From: Cycas panzhihuaensis
Taxonomy: Eukaryota > Cycadophyta
Direction: 5' to 3'
Assembly: GCA_023213395.1 (NCBI GenBank)
Contig: CM041465.1
Span: 221,781,741-221,845,740 of the forward strand
DNA: 64,000 nt
Below the pieces are notes generated by a model. It saw only the letters and a list, made by a program, of their open reading frames with translations, made no database searches and was not told where the DNA came from. Both the position numbers and the translations under genes were made by a program. Shown in pieces: positions 35,077-47,100 of the stretch (its first letter is position 1; each line of letters opens with the position of its first letter).

Positions 35077-38000
35077 ATGGTGAAACTGATAAGTGTAAAC
35101 TTCGAGGTGGAGAAATTCAATAGCAAGAACAACTTCGAGTTATGGAAGTTGAAAGCATATGATGTTCTTATATAATAAGGTTTGTACAGAGCTCTTACAG
35201 GTAAATTAAATAAACCTACAGGGATGGACGATGATGAATGGGATGATCTAGACAAAAAGGCTCTTAGTACAATATAGTTATGCTTAGAAGATAAAGTTAT
35301 ATTTAACATCACATGGAAGAAGACAGCAGTAGGATTATGGACCCGATTGGAAGGCCTGTATATGACCAAATCAGTGACAAATTGAATTTACTTGAAGAGG
35401 CAACTATACTTATTATGAATGAAGGAAGGTATAAAAATAGCTGACCATTTAAATGTTTTCAATACTCTTATTTATCAATTGGCTAGTATCGATGTCAAAA
35501 TTGAGGATGAGGACAAGGTTGTTACCTTCTTATATTCATTACCAGAATCCTCAGATAATATTATCATCTCAATTAGTTTTAGCACTATAGATGAATTAGA
35601 ATATGATTCTATTGTGAGTGCTTTGTTGATAGAAGAAGTGAGGAGGAATTTTAGTCTTGAAACCTCCATACCAGAAGCTATGACAGTAAGGGGTAGAACA
35701 ATTGAGAGAGGACAAAGCTCTAGGGATACATCGAGGTCAAAGTTAAAAGGCAAGAAGAGTACACTTAGATGTTGGCACTGTAATAAGACTGGTCACCTCA
35801 AGAAAGATTACTACAAAAGGAAGGAGTTCCAGAAAAAGGAAGATCCCGCCAAGGAGGCTAATTAGGTGGAGTCAAATCAAGGTACGGATGATGATGTCTT
35901 AGTTGCTTGTAATGTTTTCCATTATTACCATGATTGGTTATTAGATTCAGGTGCTTCATACCACATGTGTCCACACAAGAGTTGGTTCTTATCATACCAA
36001 CCTCTTGATGGCGGTGATGTGCTTATAGGAAATAAAGTTTCTTGTAAGACAATGGGCATTGGTAGCATCAGAATTGAGATATTCAATGGTGTAGTGAGAA
36101 CATTAACTGACGTTGGACATGTACCTGATCTGAAAAGGAATTTGATTTCCTTGGGTGAACTAGATTCAGGTGGTTATAAGCATATAGGTCATGAAGGAGC
36201 CTTAAAGGTGTCAAAGAGCACCTTAGTTATTATGAAAGCCTTAAAGAAAGGAAACCTTTACATTTTAGTGGGAAGTACAGCTGGTAGCCATGCAACTATA
36301 GTATCAAAGACTACAGAAGATCTAGCTCAATTATGGCATCAGAGACTTGGGCACATGAGTGGGAGAGGACTTAAGGTACTAATAAGCCATAAGTTACTTC
36401 CTAACTTTCAACTTTCAGATTTGACTTTTTGTAAACATTGTATTTTTAGAAAGTAGTGTAGACTCAAGTTTAAAGCAGGGAGTCACACTAGTAAAGGTAT
36501 TCTGGATTACATACATTCATATGTGTGGGGACTAGCCCCTACAATATCTTATGGAGGATCATTGTACTTTGTCATATTTATAGATGATTACTCCAGAAAG
36601 GTATGGGTCTATTTTTTGAAAAGGAAACCTGAAGTTTTCAGTGTGTTTAAGCAGTTTAAGGCTTTAGTTGAGAAGAGCACTAGCAAGTCAATCAAATGTT
36701 TAAGAACTGACAATGGAGATGAGTTCAACTCCTTGGAGTTTTATAACTATTGTAGAGAAGCTCAGATTGAAAGGCACAAGACCACTAGCTATACTCTATA
36801 GTAAAATAGCATAGATGATCACATGAATAGGATACTCTTAGAAAGAGCAAGAAGCATGCTAAGTAATGCAGGAGTAGAACAGGGCTTATAGGTAGAAGAT
36901 ATTAAAACAACTTATTATCTAGTAAATAAGTCACCATCACTTGTAATAGTTTGTAAGATTCTTGACGAGGTATAGACTGGACATCCGTGTGACTATTCAA
37001 ATTTGAAAGTTTTTTGTTGTGATATTTATGCCTTGACTAATAAAAGTAAACATTCAAAGTTAGACCCAAAATCCAAGAGATGTATCTTTGTTGGTTATGG
37101 TGATAAAGATGGTGTGAAGGGATACAAGTTATGGGATCCTACTGCCTACAAAATCAACATTAACAGAGATGTTGTATTTGATGAATCTCCCCTTCTAAAA
37201 TCAAATAGTGTAGAAGTTGAAGTGAAATAGGAGTAGAAAATTAAACATCAACAGGTCAAGTTTGAAACCCAATCATCTTTGGAATCAGAAGAGCAGGAAG
37301 ATCTTTCTAAAGATGAATCTATAGCAGATTTACAGGAGTACATGGACACTCCTCTACCAATAGTTAGAAGATCTACATGAGTTATTCATCCACCTGATAG
37401 GTACAACCCTTCTATTTCTATTGCTTTGGTTCCTAATGATGGTGAGCCTACAAGTTATCAAGAAGCAATAGACGATATCCATGGTGAGAAGTGGAAGAGG
37501 GCTATGCAGGAAGAGATAGATGCTTTGAAGGAAAATAATTCATGGGACTTGGTAGAACTTCCACATGGAAGGAAGACTATTGGTTGCAGGTGGGTTTTTA
37601 AGATGAAATAGATGTTGATGGAAAGGTTGACAAATACAGGGCAAGATTGGTGGCTAAAGGCTTTGTACAGAAAGCAGGTATTAACTTTCATGAGATCTTT
37701 TCACCAGTTATCAAACTTGTTTTAATTTGAGTGTTGTTAGCATTGGTAGCTTCTCTTGATTTGGAGTTGGAGCAATTAGATGTAAAAATAACTTTTCTAG
37801 ATGGAGATTTAGATGAGGAGATCTATATGAATCAACCAAAAGGTTTTGTACAGGATGGTAGGAAAAGACTTATTTGTAGGCTCAAGAAATCATCATATGG
37901 CCTGAAGCAATCACGCAGGCAATGGTACAAGAAGTTTGATGCCTTCATGGAGAGCCAAATTTTTAAAATAAGTGATTATGATCATTGTGTTTACTTTAAA

Positions 38001-39002
38001 TTCATAGACAATGGCTTATTCATTATCTTGGTATTGTATGTTGATGACATGTTGGTTATAAGCAAGAGCATGGAAGAAATCAATAAGTTAAAGGCTTAAT
38101 TGGCTAGGACTTTTGATATAAAGGATCTAGGAGTTGCAAAATAAATCTTAGGTATGGAGATACATAAAGACAGGAAAAATGGTAAGCTATGGTTATCACA
38201 GTAGAAATATGTGGAGAAGGTGCTAACTAGGTTTGGTATGGCAAATGTGAAACCAGTGAGTATCTCATTAGCTTCTCATTTTAAGCTTTGTTTGAGTATG
38301 AGTCCTAGTAATGAAGAAGACAAGGATTATATATCTTGTGTGCCTTATGCCAGTGTAGTAGAAACTTTGATATATGCCATGGTATGTACAAGACCTGACA
38401 TTTCACATGCAGTTGGTGTAATTAGCAGGTTTATGGCAAATCCAGGAAAGGAACATTGGGCAGTAGTGAAATGGGTGCTTCGGTATTTGAGAGGTACAAG
38501 TAACTATTGCATCACCTTTGGAGGTATAAGTAATCAGGTTTGTGGATATGTTGATTCAAACTTTATAGGAGATTTAGATAAGAGAAGGTCTACTTCAGGT
38601 TATGTATTCACTCTTGCAAATGGTCTAGTTAGTTGGATGTTAAAATTATAGAGCATAATTATATTATTGACTATAAAAGCTGAATATGTTACTACAGCAC
38701 ATGCTTGTAAAGAAGCAATCTAGTTATAGGGTCTATTGATTGATCTTAGAAGGAAACAAGAAAAGGTAAAGGTATTTTGTGATAGTCAAAGTGCCATTTA
38801 CCTAGCCAAGAATCTAGCTTATCATAGTAGGACAAAGCATATTACTCTTAAGTACTATTTTGTTAAACAGGTTGTGGAAGCAGGTGGAGTGGTACTTGAG
38901 AAGGTTAACACAAAATAGAATTGTGTTGATATGTTCATAAAACTAGTACTATTAGAGAAGTTCAAATGGTTTTTGACTTCTCTTGGCTTGCAGAAAAGGT
39001 GA
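35077..39002 (+). pseudogene. A1 gag-pol polyprotein, inactivated
   Basis: Starts at ATG 35077 (M-V-K-L). Order: Gag with 'KFNSKNNFELWKLKAYD' and 'GLWTRLEGLYM'; zinc knuckle CWHCNKTGHLKKDY near 35770-35812 with the last Cys now Tyr; protease 'WLLDSGASYHM' (35936-35968, active site intact); pre-integrase 'LWHQRLGHMSGRG' (36332-36370); integrase with 'FIDDYSRKVWVYF' and 'RTDNGDEFNS', catalytic residues kept; 'CIFVGYGDKDGVKGY'; reverse transcriptase from about 37480 with 'YGLKQSRRQWYKKFD' and active site 'YVDDML' (about 38037-38054); RNase H 'DKRRSTSGYVF' and 'KVFCDSQSAI'; end 'FLTSLGLQKR'. This layout and wording fit the Tork/Tnt1 group. A frameshift near 37610 and roughly 20 stops, mainly TAG/TAA for Gln/Trp/Arg codons, kill it. 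Confidence 0.93.
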
Positions 39003-39050
39003 TGAATGGCCTAGAAAAGGTACCAAGTAAATTGTTATCAAGGTGGAGAT

Positions 39051-39698
39051 TGTTAGATAATGTGACAATAATGGTTTGGAGGCTAAAATTTTGACAAGTT
39101 GGCAGCATGATTTTCCCCCCAAACCTTCCCCGGGGGATTCCAAGGGGGGTGGGAGCCCCCTTCGACTAGGGGGGTGTGGAACGCACCCCACAAAGAGGGG
39201 GTTCGAGGGCGATAGCCCCAACCTAAAAAGCTAGCACTGGAAAGTATATTAAATTGTAAAGAGAATCAGGGTCATTCTCTCAAAATACCCTAGATTCCAT
39301 GGTTGAGATTTGTGCCTTGTATGACTCTCTCATGTAGCGTAATTTAGGGCATTTTTTTTTATGTTGATGGTGTTTGATGTAATGTATGTACTATGAGAAG
39401 TTGGGCAGCTAGTTGTTGTTGTTGTGAGCACTCTACTATAGATTGTGTACATTTCTCCATTCTTAATAATAAAGATCAATGCCTTTCATGTGTGGATGTT
39501 TCCCTAGCACACTATTAGGGTTTTACTATATTATATCAGGTGTACATGTGATGCTTAGCTTTCTTATTCATTTCATTGTATTATCTCTAGTTTAAGAACT
39601 TGCATGTTAAATTTTAGTTTCGATTTCTATAACTAGTTGCAAAAATAGTTTAGATCTTGGTGGTGATTTTAGGTTATTAGGACCTTGTCTTCTCAACA
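39051..39698 (+). repeat. A1 3' LTR
   Basis: Same length as the 5' copy (648 bp), TGTTAGATAATGTG...CTTCTCAACA, with the same C/G-rich block (39114-39225). Confidence 0.93.
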
Positions 39699-39703
39699 CT
39701 ATG

Positions 39704-42700
39704 ATCAAGTTCCTGAAGGTTCTCATAGTAAATATAACCTCAAACCTATATATACTTCCCTAAATTATGTCACTAGTATTTATATTCTTTGAAAAACACC
39801 CCTGAAGCTTCTTTTAGCTACTCAATCTTCTACTAGTTTTATAATTATAATATCATATCACACATTATATGGATTCTTACATAACCCACATATTCACATG
39901 TGTCTCCTATGCTTTGGTCTACTTTAGTAAGCTCTTCCACAAAGTCTACATCTCTCATGTGGCTTGAAATAGCTTCAGTAAGATTTTTATTCACCTTTAA
40001 TAGTTTCTAATACAGTGTTTATGTTTTATATATGGCTTCCATGCTTCATATATGGCTTCACATGGCCTTCATATAACTCTCCCAGGCTATATAGCTTTAA
40101 GCCTTGTATGGGCTTTAAGTGGCCTCACACAGTTCATGTAAAGCTCAACATGGCTCCTACAACCTTCAAATGACTTCCATAGCTTTGTAGGCATCTAACA
40201 TCTTCACTCTCCATGTGCTCCAAACAAATTTGATTTGCCTTCGTATAGCTTAACTATACACTGCTCACACTTCATACATAGCTTTAAAATGTACTGTGCC
40301 AACATAGATGATTATGTATATCCTCATTACTCCATGACTTTGGGATGCATCAAATAGATTTACTAGTTTTTTATTATTTCTCATGCTTTAGAATGTGATT
40401 TAAAGAGGCTCTATTGTCAATATTAAATGACTCTTTATGAGCTTCTACAAACTTTGTTTGGATTCATAATACATTGGAATGCTTCATCGCATGCTTTTAA
40501 TTTTGGATGGCCCAAAATAATTTTATTATTTTTGAATACCTCACATAGCTTTAAATTGGCTTCGCGTTAATATTTAATGATTTTATACCAAGTTTATGTG
40601 GCATTTGTAAGTCCACAACCTTTCTCACTCATGAAATGGGTCATCAATGCTCCACAACTTCACCTAGTACTTCATATAACTTCCATAGGCTTTGTATTGC
40701 TGCTCATAGCTATGTTTTGTACCTTTCACAAACTCCCCAATGCTTCCTTCAACTTCAAATACATTTACATTATAGCACAATACCACATCATGAATTAGAT
40801 TGTTGATCCAATGCAACATAATTGCTAATGAATGATTTATAATGCACTATCATTTGTATGTTATTACATACGTCACTTTAGAATTCTACTCATACTTTAA
40901 CCATTTTTCATCAATGCTTTGGATTGGCTTGAATATAGTTGATTTTACTTCATATCTTAGATGCTTTAAATGTGCTTGTCATAACTCTTCACTAATGCAC
41001 TACATAATTCTTTAACCATTTCAAATGGGTCTGTGCCAACTTTTAATAACTATGAACTTCAATAGGATCCATGCTTTTCAAAATGATTTATACTGCTGAT
41101 CATGCTACTTCATAGCCTTACATGGCACTCCACTATGGAAGAAAAAATCAATCAAAATGTCCCATTCATAACCTAGAATAATGGTTCCTTATATTTATAG
41201 AAAACATTTTAGCTAACATCCAAAATAAACAACTAACACTATGATTTCCCTTATTATTGGTCAATATCCCAATATTAACATGTCTCATTAATGAATTCAT
41301 ATCATAGAATGTAGTGGTAGGAATATCATTAATAGTCACTTTCCTTATAGGGCATTATCCAAGTTACTTGCATTATCTCATGCATCACTTTAAAATGCAC
41401 CCTGTTAGTGCACCACAATGTACTACATACTACACATATACGTTGGTGTTCATATGATGCACTCATGGACTTTTCTGCTTCAAATTGGCTTTACAATGTG
41501 TCTTTTGAATGGCACACTTGGTGTTCATACAACTTAATGTTACTACTTATCAATGTTTCAAATATATCAAATGCTTCAAAACTATAAATATTAAGTTTTG
41601 TGTAGAATTTAGGTCATGTTTGAAGAGTCGCCTCTCTTTAAATCACTACATGTCCATTCATTTATGAAAACTTTTATGCAACTAGGCATATCACTCGTAT
41701 GACTTGCATGGACATCAACATTCTTCAAAAATATGCACTATCTTATCTTTAATGGCTTCAATAATGCCTTGTAACCTTTATTAGGTTCATGCACTTTAAT
41801 TGAGGAAATGTTTAAATTTTTTTAATGTAAGCCATGATACTCCAATGAGCATCATCTCCTTCCTACTTGCAGTCTTTGGCACTAAAATTTTAGGTGGCAA
41901 ATTCCCTCTGTTGTCTATATAAAACATCATCCTCCTATGTGTCTTACCATGCATCTATCATGGGCCATAAACCACAATCGAGATGATAAAAAATAATGAT
42001 TTTAAATGTTTATCTGACCTTCTAATAGCCAAATACCAAAGTTGTAACATTATTACCTTTTTAATAACATTATTACCAGCCTCCATAACATCACAATTGA
42101 CTATTATATCATGGGTATTTTCCATTTTAGATATATCAAGTTTGACTCTAACACAATTAATGCAATGATCAAAGGGATTTAAACAAGGAATCTAGCTACC
42201 TCATCACGACAGATGCCTTTATACACCTCAAAACAAAGGCACTAAACTCTTAGAATATCTCCCATGACATGTCCTATTTTTTCAAGAAGATCTCTTTTTC
42301 CAATTGCATGGATTCATAATAACCATCAACTAATCATTCACATTGACTGTTACCTTTTAGAGAGTATCCCACTTAAGCAAATGCATAGGGTCATCTTTAA
42401 GCTTTGTTGTTTACCTAATGTGCCAATAGATAAAATGCATCTTTCCAAGTCTACAAACTTAGCATTTTAGTGCTTGTTCAAAACACTTATTGGTTGGTTT
42501 GGACATGTTTACTTCTTCACATCCATAACATTTTCCCATATGGAAACCACGTAATAATATTATTAGGAAATGAGTAAACAACAACATCAATGCCTTCTAT
42601 TTGATTACTTCCTTCCCTATTATCCATATCATCATATTTATCAACATCAACACCATTTGTGATACCATTTATTATGAAATTTATATTGTGTAGGAGTTCA

Positions 42701-43182
42701 TTGAGATCTCATCCATCCTCTTAGGTTGTTATTTCCAAGCATATCTTTAGCTAACAATTATCAAATAATCCCTCATAGTTGTCGACATTTTGTTGTTACT
42801 TTTCTCAAGACATCATTGTCAACTTTACATGAGTTTTATGCCTTTAACAAAAAAATTTATTGCTTTAAATGAGCATAATCATATCTTAGATTATCCACAC
42901 ATGCCTATCCTCCACCCAATATTGTAGAAACAAGGTTAGACTTTTCTAAAGTATTTAATATTTCTTATGATATTTGATAGTGAGTAGAGGCCATAAATGG
43001 ATGAAAATCATACCCAAAACCACTTATTTTCTCTATTTTTTAATGATTATATACCACCATTTTATTCTCTTAGTAGTTTAAAAAAATTAACATGACCACT
43101 TTAAGGCTCTTGTTCACATTACCAACTAACCTTTGATTTGATTTGGCTCTAAACCTACTTTACCTAAGTTATATACCTGCAT
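39704..43182. other. Element B interior, right of A1
   Basis: About 3.5 kb with no recognisable domain. From 39900 to about 41100 it is a mesh of loosely repeated words built on 'catatggcttcacatgg', 'atagcttta' and 'cttcatata', without a fixed period. ORFs at 40577, 41983 and 42264 are short and show no motif. The primer-site end of element B closes it at 43183. Confidence 0.45.
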
Positions 43183-43186
43183 CAAC

Positions 43187-43196
43187 TCTAATACAA
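43187..43196 (-). promoter_or_regulatory. Element B primer-binding site, decayed
   Basis: Minus strand TGTATTAGAG followed by TTGATGCAGG, next to the right LTR. It resembles TGGTATCAGAG with two changes. Confidence 0.5.
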
Positions 43197-43198
43197 TA

Positions 43199-43690
43199 TG
43201 AAAAAATATACATATATGTTTTCTTAACTACAAGATTTTGATCATATGTATCAAGCATTCAAAGAATAGTACATAGGTATTTACATAGGAAACCCTTAGT
43301 GGAGAAAACCCATAGTCAAACATAGAAAGATTTGATTATATTCAATATAGTTTGATCTCATGACTTGCAAGATCACTTGACCTTGGCAGTCAAGCCTAGT
43401 AGGGCCTAATGTATCTTAGTATACCATATGCCATTCCTATTTGATGTTAATAACTTATATGGTGTCCATATTTATAATACTCTAAGAGGTCTTTCTAATC
43501 AATGGTTTTAACTCTTCATCATATTATGTGACCTTTCATCATGTCCTATAACTCTTCATCGTGTCCCATTGAATCCTCGATCCTCGTGTCTTTTTGTATC
43601 TCTAGGTTAATCCACATGAGTCATTAACCTAACATGAAATTAGCCTCAACTAAGTTTGCTGACAATTAAAATGGCATATTTTGTTCCTTA
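43199..43690 (-). repeat. Element B 5' LTR (minus orientation)
   Basis: Aligns with 33021-33510. The outer ~50 bp of the other copy has no clear counterpart, so this copy may be truncated at about 43690. Confidence 0.7.
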
Positions 43691-44021
43691 TAAAATGACT
43701 TGTAAGGTAATTAATTTTATATCCATTTTAGATAAAGAGATTTTCATAAAATAAAGTAATAGTGAGTGATAAAGAGTAAAAAGACATTGCTTAGAAAGAC
43801 TATTTTAAGTTAATAGGAATAAAATTCAATTTTAGTAGTATGAACCATCTCGAAATAGATGCCTAAATAAAGTAAACTAAGCCATTGAGGATATATTCAA
43901 AGCACATATTACCATGAAGTATAATATGTGAGAAGATTACCTTCCTTTTATTACCTTTAGTACTAATAATAGTGAACTTTTAACTATTGGGATTCCATCT
44001 TTGAAGGTAATATATAGTTTC
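43691..44021. other. Spacer between elements B and C
   Basis: AT-rich, no feature recognised. Confidence 0.4.
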
Positions 44022-44110
44022 TGTTGGGAATAATCCCAATGTTCATGCACTAGGCGGCTTTGAGGGGCCCTAAGCACTCTAGTGCATGAACATTGGGATT
44101 ATTCCCAACA
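44022..44110. repeat. Perfect 32-bp inverted repeat at the 3' end of copia C
   Basis: Left arm 44022-44053 (starts TGTTGGGAATAATCCC) and right arm 44079-44110 (ends GGGATTATTCCCAACA) are exact reverse complements over 32 bp, around a 25-base loop containing GGGGCCC. The outer ends TG...CA look like LTR ends, and the right arm abuts the polypurine tract of element C, so on the minus strand this is where its 3' LTR begins. The C pol ORF reads into it and stops at 44050. Either a truncated LTR was copied in inverted order, or this is an unusual, almost entirely palindromic 89-bp LTR. Confidence 0.93.
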
Positions 44111-47100
44111 TTCTCCCCCATAAGCCCAATGTGTATGACTCCTAAATCATCTCTGAACTTCTCAAACTTGATTTTTCCCAAGGCCTTTGTAAAAATATCC
44201 GCTGTTTGATCTTGATTACAATAAGTCAACTCTATCTCTTCTGCTTGTACAAGTTCCCGAATAAAGTGGTATTGAGTTTCAATGTATTTTGTTCTGCCGT
44301 GGAATACTGGATTTTTGGTCATTTGAATAGCGCTCTGATTGTCACACCAAATTTTAGTGGGACCTTGTTTAATTTGAAAATCTCAGAAGAGTCTTCTTAA
44401 CGATTGATTCACGTGCCCTAACATCGTGGCTTTATATTCTCGCCTTGATTGTGGATAAGGAAACGGTATTTTGTTTCTTTGTACTCCAAGCTACTGTTGT
44501 TGATCCCATACTAAATGCATAACCAGAAGTAGATTTTCTATCATCAATATCACCAGCCCAATCTGAATCTGTATAACCAGTTAACTGAAACTCAGATGTA
44601 GGTTTATAGTATAGTCCAAAGTCTAAAGTCCCTTTAAGATATCTGAGGATTCTTTTAGCAGCTTGCCAGTGAGATGTCTTTGGATCCTGCATAAATCTAG
44701 ATACAACACTTACAGAGTATGTTATATCAGGTTGAGTAGAGGTTAAATAAAGTAGGCTACCAATCAATTGTCTATAGTGAGTGGGATCAACTGAAGTTGA
44801 GTCGTCTGTCTTAGAGAGTTTAATTCCAATTTCTGCTGGTATTGACAATGGTTTACAGTTTGTCATATTAAATCTTTGTAGAAGGTCTAATATATATTTA
44901 CGTTGAGATATAAATATTCCTTGTTTATCTTACCACACTTCCAATCCTAGGAAGTAGTGCATAAGACCTAAGTCTGTCATTTCAAATTCCTTACACATAG
45001 CTTCTTTAAATTGATTTAAAAATTGGGAGTCATTTCCGGTATAAATTAAGTCGTCTATGTAAAGTCCTACGATCAATATCGAATTTCCTTTAATTTTAGT
45101 ATATAGGTTTGGATCTGCTTGAGATCTTTCAAACCCTTGATCTTTGAGATATGTGTCTATACGGGAATACCAAGCCCTAGGTGCTTGTTTTAGACCATAT
45201 AACGCTTTCTTTAACTTGTACACTTTGTTTTCTTCCCCCCTGACTTCAAAACCGAGGGGTTGAGAGACATAGATATCTTCTTGGATATAACCATTTAAGA
45301 AAGCACTTTTACGTCCATTTGATAAACAGGCCAACCCATTTGAGCGGCTAAACTTATTATCATGCGAACTGATTCCATTCTAGCAACTGGAGCAAATGTT
45401 TCGGTATAGTCTATGCCTTCTCTTTGGGCATATCCTTTGGCAACTAAACGAGCTTTATATTTATCAATTGATCCATCAGAGTGGAACTTAGTCTTATAAA
45501 CCCATTTGGTTCCAATGGCTTTCTTCCTTGGTGGTAAGTCTACAAGTTCCCAAGTGTCATTTTTAACTATAGATTTATATTCCTCTTGCATGGCTTTTTA
45601 CCAGCACTCATGTTGGTTAGCCTCACCAAAGGTTTGAGGCTCATGACTTTCAAGTAACTTACTCATTAGAGCAAAGTTAACTTTGTGTGAACGTGTAGAT
45701 CTTCGATTGTTATCCAATATATTTCCTAAGTCATGATTGCATTGAACCCATTTGGGTAGTGGTTGTGATGGTGGTTGAGGTGATGTTATTTCCCTAGTAG
45801 TTTCCGGAGAGTTTCTCTACATAGGGAGCACATATTTGGATGTATTTGATGCATTAAACTTAATAGTAATGTCCCTTTGTTGTTCGTGATTATTTTGATA
45901 GTAGGCGTCTTCTTGAAATTTGACATCCCTACTTAGTATAACTTTTCGGGATTTGGGATCATAAACTTTGTAAGATTTTGATGATTCACTATATCCAATA
46001 AAGATACATTTTACACTATGATCATCTAATTTGGTTCTTCTTTGGTCGTGGATGTGGGTATAGGCTAAATACCAAATACCTTAAGGTGACGGATACTAGG
46101 TTTATAACTTTGTCCATGCTTCTTCCGTGTCTTCCCTAACGGCTTTTGTGGAACATCGATTAAGTAAGTAGATCAAGCAGATGGATCGCTTTCCCCAAAA
46201 TTCATGGCCTAAGTTTTTATCTTTAAGCATACAACGTGCCATTTCTACGATAGTTCTATTTTTCCTTTCGCCCACACCATTTTGTTGTGGGGTGTAGGGG
46301 TTGGTATGTTGTCGCCTAATCCCATGTTGGATACAGAATCCTTGAAGATATTAGAGGTAAATTCTCCCCATTATCCGATCTTAAGGAGAGGATATGATAT
46401 CCACTTTGTCGCTCAACGAAGGTTTTGAAGTCAACAAAGTGGTCAAAAGCATCGATTTGTATTTGAGAAAGAACACCCAAGTCTTTCTTGTAAAGTCATC
46501 AACAAATGTAAGGAAATATTTGGCACCGCTATGAGGGAGTGGCCATTGGGCCACAAATATCTCGTGTATACGAGTTGAAGAGGCGGATGCCCGATGGCTA
46601 AAGTCCGAAAGCTTTCTATGATGTTTTCCAAGAAGGCATCCTCACACAACTCTTTGTTAACATCAATAGGGGTAAGGCATTAACCATATCTAATCTTTTC
46701 ATAAGGGCTATTCTGGTATAATTAAGGTGACCGAAACGTCGATGCCATAGGTCACTATCCATAGTATTTGTGGTTCTAAGGGCATATGTATCTGAGGGGG
46801 TGATAGTAAGTTTAAATAGACGATCTTTAGTCATGATACCCCTAGCAACAATAGCTTCATTTTGTCGTTTGTCTTTAATGACACATTCGCTGTTGTCAAA
46901 AATTATTTTATAGTCTTGTCCCATCATCCATGTACCGATAGTAAGTTTTTCCTTAAAGCGGGGACGTATAGAACATCATTTAAATATTTGTATTCACCAC
47001 TATCAGTCAATAAGGCAATGTTACCTTTTCCAATCGATTTGTGAGAAGTGTTGTCTCCAAACATAATAGACCCTTTCTTATTTGTATCCAAAGTTTGAAA

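Larger units (their letters stand above)
34357..39698 (+). mobile_element. Copia element A1 (Tork-like), full-length but inactivated
   Basis: 5,342 bp with two 648-bp LTRs (34357-35004 and 39051-39698), flanked by ttatg (34352-34356) and ctatg (39699-39703), a 5-bp target duplication with one transition. A primer site for tRNA-iMet, a single-frame-derived gag-pol region and a polypurine tract (AAGGTGGAGAT, 39040-39050) are all in canonical places. It inserted into element B and has its own relatives in this window: the solo LTR at 52042-52672 and A2 at 59377. Confidence 0.95.
33021..43690 (-). mobile_element. Element B: minus-strand LTR element without recognisable pol, host of A1
   Basis: Repeats at 33021-33565 and 43199 to about 43690 share long ordered blocks: 'tacatatatgttttcttaac', 'tatttgatgtt.ataac', 'gtgacctttcatcatgtc' and 'ggttaatcca.a..agtca'. 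On the minus strand TGTATTAGAG (43187-43196) lies next to the right LTR as a decayed primer site, and TTAAGGGGGGA (33566-33576) lies next to the left LTR as polypurine tract, so it runs right to left. Without A1 the interior is about 4.3 kb and shows no retroelement domains. The outer edge of the right LTR is unclear. Confidence 0.75.

Noticed and set aside
44022-44110. Hairpin considered as a transcription terminator or a MITE
   Set aside because: The right arm is the LTR start next to a polypurine tract, and no target duplication flanks the hairpin, so an LTR origin fits better.
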